DNA of 64,000 nucleotides from Nakamurella multipartita DSM 44233 (GCF_000024365.1 NC_013235.1:5828001-5892000); one strand, 5' to 3'; shown: positions 52,945 through 62,384, numbered from the stretch's first letter. Program-made: numbers and translations. Notes: generated from the sequence alone by a model not told the origin.

Positions 52945-54246
52945 GTGAGCACCGCCACCCGGGAGGCCGTCGAGGCGGTGTGGCGCATCGAGTCGGCCCG
53001 GCTGATCGCCGGGCTGGCCCGGGTCACCGGCGACCTGGGCCTGGCCGAGGAACTCGCCCAGGACGCGCTGGTCACCGCCCTGGAACAGTGGCCGAGCGGC
53101 GGCATCCCGGCCAACCCGGCCGGGTGGCTGATGACCACGGCCAAACGGTTGGCGATCGACGCCCACCGGCGCCGGATCGTGTACCAGCGCAAACTGGAGA
53201 CGATCGGCCGCGCACAGCCCGGCCATGATCTGGCCGACGAGATCGGCCGGGCGATCGACGATGCGCTGGACGACCACATCGGCGACGACCTGCTGCGGCT
53301 GATCTTCACCGCGGCCCACCCGGCCCTGTCCACCGAATCCCGGGTCGCCCTGACCCTGCGCTGCCTGTGCGGTCTGTCCACCCAGGAGATCGGTCGGGCC
53401 TACCTGGTGAGCACCGCCACCGCGGCCGCCCGGATCGTCCGCGCCAAACGGACGCTCGCCGCGCAGTCCGTGCGCTTCGAGCTGCCCGACCCGGCGGCGA
53501 TGGCCGATCGGCTGGCCTCGGTCCTCGAGGTCATCTACCTGATCTTCAACGAGGGGTACTCGGCCTCGTCCGGGGACGACTGGATGCGGCCGGCGCTGTG
53601 CGAGGAGGCCTTGCGGCTGGGCCGGGTGCTCGCCGGGATGGTGCCGGACGAGCCGGAGGTGCACGGGCTCGTCGCCCTGATGGAGATCCAGGCGTCCAGA
53701 ACCGCGGCCCGGACCGGACGCGAAGGGGAACCGGTCCTGCTGGCCGACCAGGACCGGCGCGCGTGGGACCGGTTGCTGATCCGCCGCGGCCTGGCCGCCC
53801 TGCAGCGGGCCGAGTCCCTGTCCAAGCCGATCGGGCCGTACACCCTGCAGGCCGCGATCGCCGCCTGTCACGCCCGGGCGACCCGGGCGCAGGACACCGA
53901 CTGGGCCCGAATCGCCTCGTTGTACGTCGTCCTGGCTCATGTGTGGCCCTCACCGGTGGTCGAGCTGAACCGGGCCGTCGCGGTGGGGATGGCGGACGGT
54001 CCGGCGGCCGGACTGGCCGTCCTCGACGCCGCCGTGAACCGGGGCGAGCTGGGCGACTACCCGCTGGCGCACGCCGTCCGCGGCGACCTGCTAGCCCGCT
54101 CGGGGAATCACGGCGAGGCCGCGCAGCACTTCCACCGGGCCGCCGAGCTGACCCGCAACGCCGGCGAACGAAAGGTGTTCACCCGGCGCGCCGCCGAGCT
54201 GGCGGCGCCCGAGGTCAGCGCCGGGTGTCGTCCGCCCGGAAGTTGA
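52945..54246 (+). CDS. ECF42-type RNA polymerase sigma factor
   Basis: A 433-residue sigma-70 family protein. Sigma2 is at the N-terminus ([35 protein letters not shown]), then sigma4 ([20 protein letters not shown]), and a long C-terminal TPR-like domain of about 220 residues with [10 protein letters not shown]. Size, C-terminal extension and adjacency to a DGPF gene define the ECF42 group, which lacks a classical anti-sigma factor. GTG 52945 is 40 bp after the DGPF gene. The C-terminal 32 bp overlap dcd on the other strand. Confidence 0.9.
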   Translation: MSTATREAVEAVWRIESARLIAGLARVTGDLGLAEELAQDALVTALEQWPSGGIPANPAGWLMTTAKRLAIDAHRRRIVYQRKLETIGRAQPGHDLADEIGRAIDDALDDHIGDDLLRLIFTAAHPALSTESRVALTLRCLCGLSTQEIGRAYLVSTATAAARIVRAKRTLAAQSVRFELPDPAAMADRLASVLEVIYLIFNEGYSASSGDDWMRPALCEEALRLGRVLAGMVPDEPEVHGLVALMEIQASRTAARTGREGEPVLLADQDRRAWDRLLIRRGLAALQRAESLSKPIGPYTLQAAIAACHARATRAQDTDWARIASLYVVLAHVWPSPVVELNRAVAVGMADGPAAGLAVLDAAVNRGELGDYPLAHAVRGDLLARSGNHGEAAQHFHRAAELTRNAGERKVFTRRAAELAAPEVSAGCRPPGS

Positions 54247-54796
54247 GGTGGGCCCGCGACGGCGTGGGGCCGCGTTGCCCCTGGTAGCGGGAGCCGGCCT
54301 CGGCCGAGCCATACGGGTGCAGGGCCGGCGAAGTGAGCCGGAACAGGCACAGCTGGCCGATCTTCATCCCCGGCCACAGGGTGATCGGCAGGTTGGCGAC
54401 GTTCGACAGCTCCAGGGTGATGTGCCCGGTGAAGCCGGGGTCGATGAACCCGGCGGTCGAATGGGTCAGCAGGCCCAGCCGCCCCAGGGACGACTTGCCC
54501 TCCAGCCGACCGGCCAGCGAGTCGGACAGGGTCACCCGTTCGAACGTCGAGCCGAGCACGAACTCGCCCGGATGCAGCACGAACGCGTCCTCGTCGTCAA
54601 CCTCGACCAGGCTGGTCAGGTCGTCCTGCTGGACCTTGGGGTCGATGTGGGTGTAGCGCGAGTTGTTGAACACCCGGAAGAACCGGTCCAGCCGGACGTC
54701 GATGCTGGAGGGCTGGACGAGCGAGGCGTCGAACGGGTCCAGGGCGAGTGACCCGGCCTCGATCTCGGCCAGAAGGTCCCGGTCGGACAGCAGCAT
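54215..54796 (-). CDS. dcd: dCTP deaminase, dUMP-forming type
   Basis: A 193-residue trimeric nucleotide deaminase. The motif [20 protein letters not shown] and [20 protein letters not shown] are nearly the same as in mycobacterial Dcd, which converts dCTP directly to dUMP (bifunctional deaminase/dUTPase). It supplies dUMP for thymidylate synthesis. It overlaps the sigma factor gene by 32 bp tail to tail. Confidence 0.96.
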   Translation of the reverse strand: MLLSDRDLLAEIEAGSLALDPFDASLVQPSSIDVRLDRFFRVFNNSRYTHIDPKVQQDDLTSLVEVDDEDAFVLHPGEFVLGSTFERVTLSDSLAGRLEGKSSLGRLGLLTHSTAGFIDPGFTGHITLELSNVANLPITLWPGMKIGQLCLFRLTSPALHPYGSAEAGSRYQGQRGPTPSRAHLNFRADDTRR

Positions 54797-54821
54797 GCGG
54801 GCACTCTATGCGCCCGCCTGG

Positions 54822-56315
54822 TCAGCCGTGGGACCGGTCGATACGAAGCAGGTGCCAGTCCCACGGGCCGAGCCGGACGAACAGCCCGTCCACCAGGTCG
54901 TGCCCGTTGCGCTCGTAGGTCACGTCGTGGGTCGGGTCGACCAGCCGCCACATGTGGCCGCCCAGGCCGTCCAGGGGCAACCGGACCCGCCCGGTGACGG
55001 CCAGCCCGCTCAGGTTGACCACGACCAGCCAGCGGGTGGGGCCCTCCCAGCACCAGGCGACCAGGTTCTCAAAGCCGGAGCCGGGCCAGCCGGCACGCTC
55101 GGCCAGCCGCCACCGGCCGGTGTGGAACGTCGGATCGGCCAGCACCTCGAGCAGGGCCCGCGCGGACGCAGCCAACCCCTCGTCGGTGGGTTCGTCGGGG
55201 TAGCGACCCAGGAACACCGGCAGCTGGGTGCGCCAGCCCTGCGCCTGCCCGTCGTGGATCAGCCGCGCCCCGGCCTGGGTCAGCGCGGCCACCGCCGTCA
55301 CCGGCGCCCGCTCGTCCCCGAACACGGCGGCGGCCCGCGGCTCGTCGTGGTTCTCCACGAACCGGACCAGCTTGTTCTGGTAGTCCAGGTCGGCGCTCAG
55401 GTGGGCCCGCACCTGCTCGGCCGGCCCGTGCACCAGCCGGTCGTAGAGTCGTTTGTCGTAGCAGAAGTCGAAACCCTGCTGCTGCAGCGCCCACTCGGTG
55501 TCCCAGTAGGCCTCGGCCAGGAATCGGAATCCGGGATGACGCTCCCGCACGGCCGGGATGACGGTCGGCCAGTAGTCGGCCGCCGGCGCCGGCCCGACCC
55601 GCTCGCCCCAGGTGCGGGCGAAGATCTCGTTCATCATCAGCATCGCCATGTCGCAGCGCACCCCGTCGCACTGCGCGGCGATCGCGTCCAGGGTGTCGAT
55701 GACGGTGGCCCGCAACGCGGGCGCGAAGGCGTCGAGCTGCACGACGTCCGGCCAGGCCGGGAAGTAGGGGTCGCGCCCGTTGGCCAGGACGCGCTGGCCC
55801 ACCCGGACGAACGCGGCCGGGTCCCGCTCGAGGTCGGCGTCGGTGCCGGCGACGAACAGCTCGGGCCGGCCGGTCACCCAGGGGTGGTCCGGTGCGACGT
55901 GGTTGGGCACGAAATCCAGGATCAGGCCGACGCCGCGGTCGGCCAGCGCGGCGCGGGCGGCGGCCAGCCCGGCCGGCCCGCCCAGCTGCTCGTCGACGAC
56001 GTACTCACGGATGCAGTACGGCGACCCGGCGACGTCGGCGGGTGTCCAGTCCGGCAGCGCGGCGCCGAAGGACGCGGTCAGGTCGGGGTTGGCCAGCGCG
56101 ATCGCCACCCCGGCCGGGCTGCGCCGCCACACGCCCATCAGCCAGACGGCGTCGACACCGGGTGCGGCCAGCTCGTCCCAGGCCTGGTCAGGGACCGTGC
56201 CCAGCTCGATCGGCGCCCCGGCCCCCCGCCTCAGCCGGCTCAGCCGGTTCAGCCACGGCCAGGTGTTGATCTCAACGATCACCGGATGCGTGGCGCTGCT
56301 CAGCCGGGTGCTCAC
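54822..56315 (-). CDS. GH13 alpha-amylase-family glycosidase
   Basis: A 497-residue GH13 enzyme with catalytic Asp in GVRCDMAMLM, acid/base Glu in FLAEAYWD and third Asp in ENHDEPR; the LDFVPNHVAPDH segment is the first conserved region. No signal peptide, so it acts inside the cell on an alpha-glucan or maltose-type sugar; specificity cannot be read. GTG 56315 follows GGGAGG closely; GTG 56327 is an in-frame alternative. It stands alone on this strand behind dcd. Confidence 0.88.
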   Translation of the reverse strand: MSTRLSSATHPVIVEINTWPWLNRLSRLRRGAGAPIELGTVPDQAWDELAAPGVDAVWLMGVWRRSPAGVAIALANPDLTASFGAALPDWTPADVAGSPYCIREYVVDEQLGGPAGLAAARAALADRGVGLILDFVPNHVAPDHPWVTGRPELFVAGTDADLERDPAAFVRVGQRVLANGRDPYFPAWPDVVQLDAFAPALRATVIDTLDAIAAQCDGVRCDMAMLMMNEIFARTWGERVGPAPAADYWPTVIPAVRERHPGFRFLAEAYWDTEWALQQQGFDFCYDKRLYDRLVHGPAEQVRAHLSADLDYQNKLVRFVENHDEPRAAAVFGDERAPVTAVAALTQAGARLIHDGQAQGWRTQLPVFLGRYPDEPTDEGLAASARALLEVLADPTFHTGRWRLAERAGWPGSGFENLVAWCWEGPTRWLVVVNLSGLAVTGRVRLPLDGLGGHMWRLVDPTHDVTYERNGHDLVDGLFVRLGPWDWHLLRIDRSHG

Positions 56316-56417
56316 GGGCCCTCCCACTGGGCATCACGCGGCCGACCGTGACCGCCGGATCACTCTAAGCGAACGAGCGGGCGAGGCCACCATGACCACC
56401 GGCGTAGGTTCGGCCGG

Positions 56418-57077
56418 GTGACCGATCGTGACTGGGCGCGGCGCGCCGATCAGCTGGCCGGGCAGGCGTACGCCGAGGGGCGACCAACCGGATGGTTCGA
56501 CCAGCTCTACGCCGAGGGCGCCGCCGGCGTCATCGACATGCCGTGGAACCGCACGGATCCGCAGCCACTGCTGCTGGACTGGTTCACCGGGTGGGCCGGC
56601 CGGCAGCCGCCCGGCCGGGCCTGTGTGGTCGGCTGCGGGCTGGGCGCGGACGCCGAGTTCCTGGCCGCCCGGGGGTGGGCGACCACCGGCTTCGACCTCT
56701 CGCCCGCCGCGATCGGTGCGGCGGGTGCCCGCTATCCGGACTCGGCCGTCGACTACCGGGTGGCCGACCTGCTGGACCTGCCGGCCGACCTGGTCGGCGC
56801 GTTCGATCTGGTCGTCGAGATCTTCACCCTGCAGGCCATGCCCGACCCGCCGCGCCGGCAGGCCGCCCGCGGGGTCGTCTCGCTGCTCGCCCCCGGCGGC
56901 ACCCTGCTGGTCGTCTCCTTCCGCGCCACCGGCGCGGTCACCGCACCGCCCCCGTTCCCGTTGACCCGGGACGATCTGCGGGCCCTGGAGGTCGACGGGG
57001 TGGTCGCTCGCCACGTCGAGGAACTGCCCGGCGAGCGCTGGCGGGCCGAACTGGTCCGCGGCCCGATTCGCCGGTGA
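56418..57077 (+). CDS. SAM-dependent methyltransferase
   Basis: A 219-residue class I methyltransferase with motif I ACVVGCGLGADAEFLA, an acidic ribose-binding residue in TTGFDLSP and motif III-like LLAPGGTLLVVSF. It is of the thiopurine/small-molecule methyltransferase type; substrate unknown. Start GTG 56418. A hairpin follows at its stop codon. Confidence 0.87.
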   Translation: MTDRDWARRADQLAGQAYAEGRPTGWFDQLYAEGAAGVIDMPWNRTDPQPLLLDWFTGWAGRQPPGRACVVGCGLGADAEFLAARGWATTGFDLSPAAIGAAGARYPDSAVDYRVADLLDLPADLVGAFDLVVEIFTLQAMPDPPRRQAARGVVSLLAPGGTLLVVSFRATGAVTAPPPFPLTRDDLRALEVDGVVARHVEELPGERWRAELVRGPIRR

Positions 57078-57112
57078 CCCGGAGCCGGTCCGTGGGCGGT
57101 CCGGCTCCGGGT
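57077..57112 (+). terminator. Hairpin after methyltransferase gene
   Basis: A 12-bp perfect stem (ACCCGGAGCCGG) with a 12-base loop starts at the last base of the stop codon. It lacks a T-run. The bases after it, TATAGT at 57112-57117, could be the -10 element of the tRNA gene. Confidence 0.65.
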
Positions 57113-57129
57113 ATAGTGAACGGGCCTTT

Positions 57130-57203
57130 GCGGGCGTAGTTCAGTGGCAGAACTTCAGCTTCCCAAGCTGATAGCGCGAGTTCGATTCTCGTCGCCCGCT
57201 CCA
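57130..57203 (+). tRNA. tRNA-Gly (CCC)
   Basis: A complete cloverleaf. Acceptor arms GCGGGCG and CGCCCGC pair fully; D arm begins TAGTTCAGTGGCAGA; anticodon stem TCAGC/GCTGA with loop TTCCCAA gives anticodon CCC; T loop TTCGATTC; encoded CCA end preceded by T. It reads GGG codons. TATAGT lies just upstream as a possible -10. Confidence 0.96.
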
Positions 57204-57211
57204 GATGTTCC

Positions 57212-58825
57212 TCAGCTGTCGCCGCGCCACTTGGGCGCGCCCAGCAGCAACGGCTTCTCGGTGATCCAAGGCTGGTCGTCCCGGCCGATCTCGGCGTCGA
57301 TCAGCGCCTCCAACTTGGCCAGGTAGGTGGCCACCAGCTCCCGTTGGGTCGGGTCGGTGGCCAGGTTGCGGGTCTCCCCCGGGTCGGTGACCCGGTCGTA
57401 GAGCACCACGTCGTTGGCGGCCAGCAGCTCGTCGACGGTGCGCGGGCGGTTCGGCGCCAGCGGCGAGAAGTAGCGCCCGAAGGAGTACCGGTTGTCGGTG
57501 TAGCCGCGCAGGAAGCCGCGCTTGTGCCAGTCCGGTCGCAGCTCGCCGGACTGGATTCGGGCCGGCGCATCGGCCTGGCCGAAGGCCCGCCAGAAGTCGG
57601 CGTCCAGGGTCAGCACCGATTCCACCGCGGTCAGCACGCCGTCGCGCACCTGGGCGCCGTCGGCCAGCGCCGGCACCAGCGAATGACCGCCCAGGCCGTC
57701 GAACTCGCCCCGCAGCTCGTCCGGGTCGACCCCGGCCAGGTGCAGGATGGTCGGCGCAAGGTCGACCGCCGAGCCGAGCGCCTGGGTGCGGCCGCCGCCC
57801 GGGATGTCCGGGTGCACGATGACCAGCGGAACGTGGAAGTTCTCGTCGTAGACCAGGTTTCCCTTCTGCCGCAGCCCGTGCGAACCGGCCAGCTCGCCGT
57901 GGTCGCTGGTGAACACGACCACCGTGCGGTCGGCCTGCCCGGACGCGACCAGGGCGTCCAGCACCAGGGAGACGCTGCGGTCGACGTCGCGGATGCAGTT
58001 GACGTAGAAGTTCAGGCCCAGCCGCCAGTCCTGCGGGTCGACCACCGGGCCGAACATCGCGTCGGCCAGCCCGGCGTACTCGCGCACGGCCTGCGGGGCG
58101 CCGGACAGGTCGTCGCCGGCGTTGTCCGGCACGTCGATGTCCCAGACCTTGCTGTACAGCGGCGTTTCCGCCGGCGGCTTGACCTTGACCGCCTCGGCCA
58201 GGTTCGGCGGCGGGGTGATCGAGCGGGTGCTGCCGTAGTCGTAGCTCATGATGTCGTGCGGATTGACGAAGTTGACGGTCATGAACCAGGGCTGGTCGCG
58301 CGCCACGACCGGGGCCTTGTCCCGGAGCCAGCGCACCGCCTGCCCGGCGATCACCGGGTCCACCTTGAGCCCGGCCCACGCCCCGCCGTCGATGTCGCCC
58401 CAGTCGTTGAACTCGGTGAACCCGTACGGCTGCAACGCCTTCGACGTCTCCCCCGGGTTCTGCGGGGTGCGGTAGGCGTTGGACAGGTGCCACTTGCCCT
58501 GGTAGGCGGTGTAGTAGCCGGCCGCCTGCATCATCGTGCCCAGGGTGGCCATGCCCGGATCGAGCGGGCGGATGTAGGGCATGTTGTCGTTGTCGAAGAT
58601 CATGGTGCTGGTGACGTGCTGCCCGGTATACATCACCGAACGCGACGAGCTGCACATCGCCGAGGCGACGTAGTAGTCGTCGAAGCTGGTGCCGCGCTGG
58701 TGCAGCCAGTCCCGGGCCGGCAGGGTGAAGCCGTCCAGTTTGGGCAGCGTGTAGCGCTCCTCGCCGGTGGTGATCAGCAGGACGTTGGGGCGCCCGTCGG
58801 CGCGGCCGAGGCGGGGTGCGGTCAT
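57212..58825 (-). CDS. Sulfatase-family hydrolase with altered motifs
   Basis: A 537-residue arylsulfatase-like protein. The site that is converted to formylglycine reads C58-S-S-S-R62 instead of the usual C-x-P-S-R. The early metal motif, normally TDD or DDxR, reads TTGEER. Other parts are conserved: GKWHLSN and FTSDHGELAGSHG. No signal peptide. It may act as a sulfatase, phosphonate or related hydrolase; the changed motifs make the reaction uncertain. It overlaps its TetR regulator gene by 4 bp, so the two are one operon. Confidence 0.87.
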   Translation of the reverse strand: MTAPRLGRADGRPNVLLITTGEERYTLPKLDGFTLPARDWLHQRGTSFDDYYVASAMCSSSRSVMYTGQHVTSTMIFDNDNMPYIRPLDPGMATLGTMMQAAGYYTAYQGKWHLSNAYRTPQNPGETSKALQPYGFTEFNDWGDIDGGAWAGLKVDPVIAGQAVRWLRDKAPVVARDQPWFMTVNFVNPHDIMSYDYGSTRSITPPPNLAEAVKVKPPAETPLYSKVWDIDVPDNAGDDLSGAPQAVREYAGLADAMFGPVVDPQDWRLGLNFYVNCIRDVDRSVSLVLDALVASGQADRTVVVFTSDHGELAGSHGLRQKGNLVYDENFHVPLVIVHPDIPGGGRTQALGSAVDLAPTILHLAGVDPDELRGEFDGLGGHSLVPALADGAQVRDGVLTAVESVLTLDADFWRAFGQADAPARIQSGELRPDWHKRGFLRGYTDNRYSFGRYFSPLAPNRPRTVDELLAANDVVLYDRVTDPGETRNLATDPTQRELVATYLAKLEALIDAEIGRDDQPWITEKPLLLGAPKWRGDS

Positions 58826-59493
58826 GAAGGTTCTCCTTGGGGTGTGGGTCCGGGCGGCGGATCGAGGACGGGCAGGGGTCGGTGGGCGATCTCGGCCGCC
58901 TCGGCGGCCGGCAGGCCCAGGGTGGTGAGCAGGGTCGCGGCCAGCAGGTCGGCGTCGGCGTCGGTGACCGAGCCGCTCCCGTCCGCGGTCAGCCGCATCT
59001 GCAGGAAGGCCAGCACGCTGCCACCGACGACGGCCAGGGCCAGGGCCGGACGGGCCAGGGTGAACCGGCCCGACGCCAGCCCCTGCCGCAGGTCCCGGCT
59101 GGCCAGCGGGGCCAGACCCCGGTCGGCCACCAGGAACTCGGGACCGGTCAACACCAGCACCCGGGCCACGGCCGGCCGGGTGGCGGCCAGCCGGCAGGTC
59201 GAGCGAATGCCGATCGCGACCAGTTCGGCCGGATCCTGCACGTCAGCCCGGGCCGCGTCGATACCGGCGGCGAACGCGTCGAGCAGGTCGAACACGGCCG
59301 CCTCGAACAGCTCGGACTTGGTCGTGAAGTGGTTGTAGAACGATCCGAGGCCGACGCCGGCCTCGTCGGTGATGTCCTGCACGGCCACCTCGGTGGTCCC
59401 GCGGTCGGCCAGGATCCGTTGCCCGGCGGCGATCAGCGCGGCCCGGGTACGGGCCTTTCGCCGGTCGACGCGACCGATCGCGGGGCTGGACAC
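58822..59493 (-). CDS. TetR-family transcriptional regulator
   Basis: A 223-residue regulator with an N-terminal TetR helix-turn-helix (RTRAALIAAGQRILADRG, VQDITDEAGVGLGSFYNHF) and a C-terminal ligand domain. GTG 59493 is the start. A TGACGA-TT-TCGTCA palindrome lies 22 bp upstream, so it probably represses its own operon, which includes the sulfatase. The effector may be the sulfatase substrate. Confidence 0.9.
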   Translation of the reverse strand: MSSPAIGRVDRRKARTRAALIAAGQRILADRGTTEVAVQDITDEAGVGLGSFYNHFTTKSELFEAAVFDLLDAFAAGIDAARADVQDPAELVAIGIRSTCRLAATRPAVARVLVLTGPEFLVADRGLAPLASRDLRQGLASGRFTLARPALALAVVGGSVLAFLQMRLTADGSGSVTDADADLLAATLLTTLGLPAAEAAEIAHRPLPVLDPPPGPTPQGEPS

Positions 59494-59515
59494 GGCGCGA
59501 GCGTAGGACCGGAGT

Positions 59516-59540
59516 TGACGATTTCGTCAGGTTCGAAACC
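59516..59540. promoter_or_regulatory. Candidate TetR operator
   Basis: TGACGATTTCGTCA (two perfect 6-base arms around TT) at 59516-59529, next to a GGTT-CGA-AACC repeat at 59530-59540. The position is immediately upstream of the TetR gene. The size suits a TetR-family dimer site. Confidence 0.6.
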
Positions 59541-59735
59541 GAGCTCATCCGAAGTGGGTGAGGCCCGATCCGAGCATCGTCGCTGTCGGCAACCGACCGT
59601 GCCGCAGCGTCCCGGTCGAGTGCATTGACGACCCCTTCGGGTGGTGCCGCCGCCGGCGCGCGTCGGCCCGCTCCGGTGAATGTTTTGCTGAGGATCGCGC
59701 TCCGACCGTTCCCCGCCCGAGGACCTGGAGGTCCG

Positions 59736-60260
59736 GTGTTCCATCACCAGTCCGCACCCGACGTCACCGACCTGCCCACCGGGGCATACCTTGTGCGGCG
59801 CAAGCTGTCCAGCATCGAAGGGTTCCTGGTCTACGACCACACCGACACCCAGCTCTACCACTTCAAGGGCCACCTGGCCTTTCCCGGCCAGCGGTGGAGC
59901 ATGCTGGACGCCACCGGCACGGAGGTCGCCGGCCTGCTCCGGCCGGCCATGCACATCCACCCCACCTTCACCGTCACCCGGCCCGGCCGGACCGACGTGG
60001 TCATCCGCAAGGCCAACTTCGCGCCGATCAAGGAGAGCTGGCGGATCGAGGGCGCCGAGGACGGTGACATCGACCTGCGCGGGGACCTGCTCAATCACGA
60101 GTTCGTCTTCGAACGCAACGGCCAGGCCGTCGGCAGCACCACCCGCCGGTGGATCTCGTTGACCGACGCCTACACCCTGCAGGTCAACGACATGGACCCC
60201 GTGCTGGCCATCGCGGCGGCCGTGGGCATCGACTCCATCGAAGAGGACCGGCAGCGCTGA
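59736..60260 (+). CDS. LURP-one-related/scramblase-like protein
   Basis: A protein of about 174 residues with the LURP-one fold: repeated strand pairs such as YLVRRKLSSIEGFLVYD, VVIRKANFAPIKESWRI and NHEFVFERNGQAVGS, and an end helix DPVLAIAAAVGIDSI. GTG 59736 has GGAGG four bases upstream. GTG 59676 is a longer alternative. The family is widespread but its function in bacteria is unclear. Confidence 0.78.
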   Translation: MFHHQSAPDVTDLPTGAYLVRRKLSSIEGFLVYDHTDTQLYHFKGHLAFPGQRWSMLDATGTEVAGLLRPAMHIHPTFTVTRPGRTDVVIRKANFAPIKESWRIEGAEDGDIDLRGDLLNHEFVFERNGQAVGSTTRRWISLTDAYTLQVNDMDPVLAIAAAVGIDSIEEDRQR

Positions 60261-60315
60261 GCCTGGGCCGGGCGCACGGGCTGCGGGATGCAGCGGCCGG
60301 TTCTACTGTCCTGAT

Positions 60316-60777
60316 GTGCACCTGCCGCTGGGCCGCCGCCCCGACCTGAGCGTGGCGCGGCCGGCCGCCGTGGTGATGATCGCCTGCGCGGCCGTGCACG
60401 TCGTCGGCGCGATGCGGCACTGGTCGCCCGGGCTGTCCCTGCTCACCATCGCGGTCGCGCTCGGCTGCCTGCACTGCGTGCACCACCTGTGGACGGCGCC
60501 CCGGGTGGCCGACTGGGTCTGGGTGACGCTGGGCAGCGCGGCCATGCTCGCGCTGCACCTGATCATGCTCGCCGGCCCGACCGGCTCCGGGCACGCCCAC
60601 CATCCGGTCGCCCCGGCCGGCGGCACCGGGCTGGACCCGGTGACCGTGGTCGGCCTGCTCCTGCCCCTGCTCGGGCTGGCCCTGGCCTGGTGCGCGCTGT
60701 CCGCCGCCCGGATCAGCTCACTTGGCGTCGGCGTACCGGTCGACGATCACCGGGCGCACCGGGGTCTGGACGGCTGA
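60316..60777 (+). CDS. Small membrane protein, unknown
   Basis: A 153-residue protein with about four predicted helices (AAVVMIACAAVHVVGAM, LLTIAVALGCLHCVHHLW, WVWVTLGSAAMLALHLIML, VVGLLLPLLGLALAWCAL) and several His residues, but no recognised family. GTG 60316. Its last 60 bp overlap the DNA polymerase gene on the other strand. It may be a metal-related or hypothetical membrane protein. Confidence 0.6.
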   Translation: MHLPLGRRPDLSVARPAAVVMIACAAVHVVGAMRHWSPGLSLLTIAVALGCLHCVHHLWTAPRVADWVWVTLGSAAMLALHLIMLAGPTGSGHAHHPVAPAGGTGLDPVTVVGLLLPLLGLALAWCALSAARISSLGVGVPVDDHRAHRGLDG

Positions 60778-62370
60778 CCCGGGAAAGACCAGCCGCCGGG
60801 CGGCGTCGGCGGCGTCCTCGATCAGCCCGGCCACCGGCTCCGCGACGGGCTCGGGGGCGTGCACGATCAGCTCGTCGTGCTGGAAGAAGACCAGCTCGGC
60901 CCCGGCCACCTCGGTCAACGAGGTGCGCAGACCGGCCAGCCAGACGGCGGCCCAGTCGGCCGCCGACGCCTGGACCACGAAGTTGCGGGTGAACCGGCCC
61001 CGATCACCGGCCAACCGGTCGGCCAGCGTCCGTTCGGCGGGGGTGGCGTCCTGCTGCCGGCCGATGCGAACCGCCTCCCATGAGGTTCCCGGCGGCGGGC
61101 AGGCCCGGCCCAGCACCGAATGCACCACCTCGCCGCGTTCGCCGGCCCGGGCCGCCCCGTCGACGTAACCCATGGCCTGCGGGTAGCGGGCGCGCAGGGT
61201 GCTGACCAGCCGCCCGCCCTCACCGGTGGTCTGCCCGTACATCGCCCCCAGCATGGCGACCTTGGCCGCCGCCCGGTTCCCGCCGAATCCGTCCGCGGCC
61301 AGCCCCGCATACAGGTCGTCCTCGGCCGAGATCGCCTGCAGCACCAGGTCTGCGGAGATCGCGGCGAGCACCCGCGGCTCCAGCTGGGCGGCGTCGGCGA
61401 CGATCAGCCGGTAGCCGGGGTCGGCGACGACGGCCTGCCGCAGCACCCGCGGGATCTGCAGGGCGCCCCCACCGCGGGTGGCCCAGCGGCCGGACACCAC
61501 CGCCCCGGACAGGTATTCGGCGTGAAACCGGTTGCCGCGCACCCACTGCTCCAGCCAGGCCCAACCGTTGGCGGTGTGCAGGCGGACCAGTTCCTTGTAC
61601 GCGAGCACCGGGCGCACCGCGGGATGGTCGATCGCCTTGATCACCCAGGACCGGGTGCTCTCGATGTCGAACCCGACCCGCCGGAAGGCCGCTCGCACGT
61701 CGACCGCCGAATCGGGATTGACCGGGAAGCCGAAGGCCTGGCTGATCTCGTCGGCCAACGCGGCCAGCGTCGGCGGGCGGCCCCCACCGACCGGCCGCGG
61801 ACCCAGCAGCTCGGCCAGCACGGCCAGATGGATGTCCCGGCGCCAGGGCAGGCCAACCGCACCCATTTCGGTCGCGGCCAGGGCCGACGCGCACTCGGCG
61901 GCCAGCAGCAGACCGAGCGCGCCGTCCCGGCCGGCCCGGGCCCGCTGGTCGAGGTAGGCCAGCCGCAGCGTCTCGGTCGGGTCCTCGTCCGGCGGCTGGT
62001 CGGCCGGGCCGGACAGCTCGAACAGGGTCGGCGCCGGGTCGAGGTCGGCGACCCGCTCGGCCGGGGCCGGGCGACCCTGGGCCCGGGCGAGCACGGCCGC
62101 GGGACTGGTCGGCTCGCCGAACGCGCCGGCCCGGCCGAGCAGGATCCGCTCGACCACCGCGACGTCGTGACAGCGGGCCGCCCGGATGCCGGCGGCCATC
62201 AGCGGCGGGTAGTCCACCCCGGTGCTCGCCCACAGCCAGCGCTGACCGGCCGGGTCCAGCTGATCCAGGTCGTGCTGATCCAGGTCATGCGGTGCTCCGA
62301 CCCGATCGCCGTCGTCGGTGAGCTGCTGCACCACCAGCGTGCCGTCGGGCCGGCGCGCGCAGGCCAGCAC
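60718..62370 (-). CDS. Family A DNA polymerase-like protein
   Basis: A 550-residue protein of the bifunctional exonuclease/polymerase annotation group in actinobacteria. Motif A is VADAAQLEPRVLAAIS, motif B RAAAKVAMLGAMYGQTTGEG, motif C FFQHDELIVH, so polymerase residues are there. The N-terminal 180 residues are Pro/Asp-rich and I do not see clear 3'-5' exonuclease motifs (DExD). GTG 62370 is the start. It is shorter than PolA (about 900) and is likely an accessory repair polymerase. It is 14 bp from the next minus-strand gene. Confidence 0.86.
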   Translation of the reverse strand: MLACARRPDGTLVVQQLTDDGDRVGAPHDLDQHDLDQLDPAGQRWLWASTGVDYPPLMAAGIRAARCHDVAVVERILLGRAGAFGEPTSPAAVLARAQGRPAPAERVADLDPAPTLFELSGPADQPPDEDPTETLRLAYLDQRARAGRDGALGLLLAAECASALAATEMGAVGLPWRRDIHLAVLAELLGPRPVGGGRPPTLAALADEISQAFGFPVNPDSAVDVRAAFRRVGFDIESTRSWVIKAIDHPAVRPVLAYKELVRLHTANGWAWLEQWVRGNRFHAEYLSGAVVSGRWATRGGGALQIPRVLRQAVVADPGYRLIVADAAQLEPRVLAAISADLVLQAISAEDDLYAGLAADGFGGNRAAAKVAMLGAMYGQTTGEGGRLVSTLRARYPQAMGYVDGAARAGERGEVVHSVLGRACPPPGTSWEAVRIGRQQDATPAERTLADRLAGDRGRFTRNFVVQASAADWAAVWLAGLRTSLTEVAGAELVFFQHDELIVHAPEPVAEPVAGLIEDAADAARRLVFPGSAVQTPVRPVIVDRYADAK

Positions 62371-62384
62371 CGGCCGCGGCCCGC

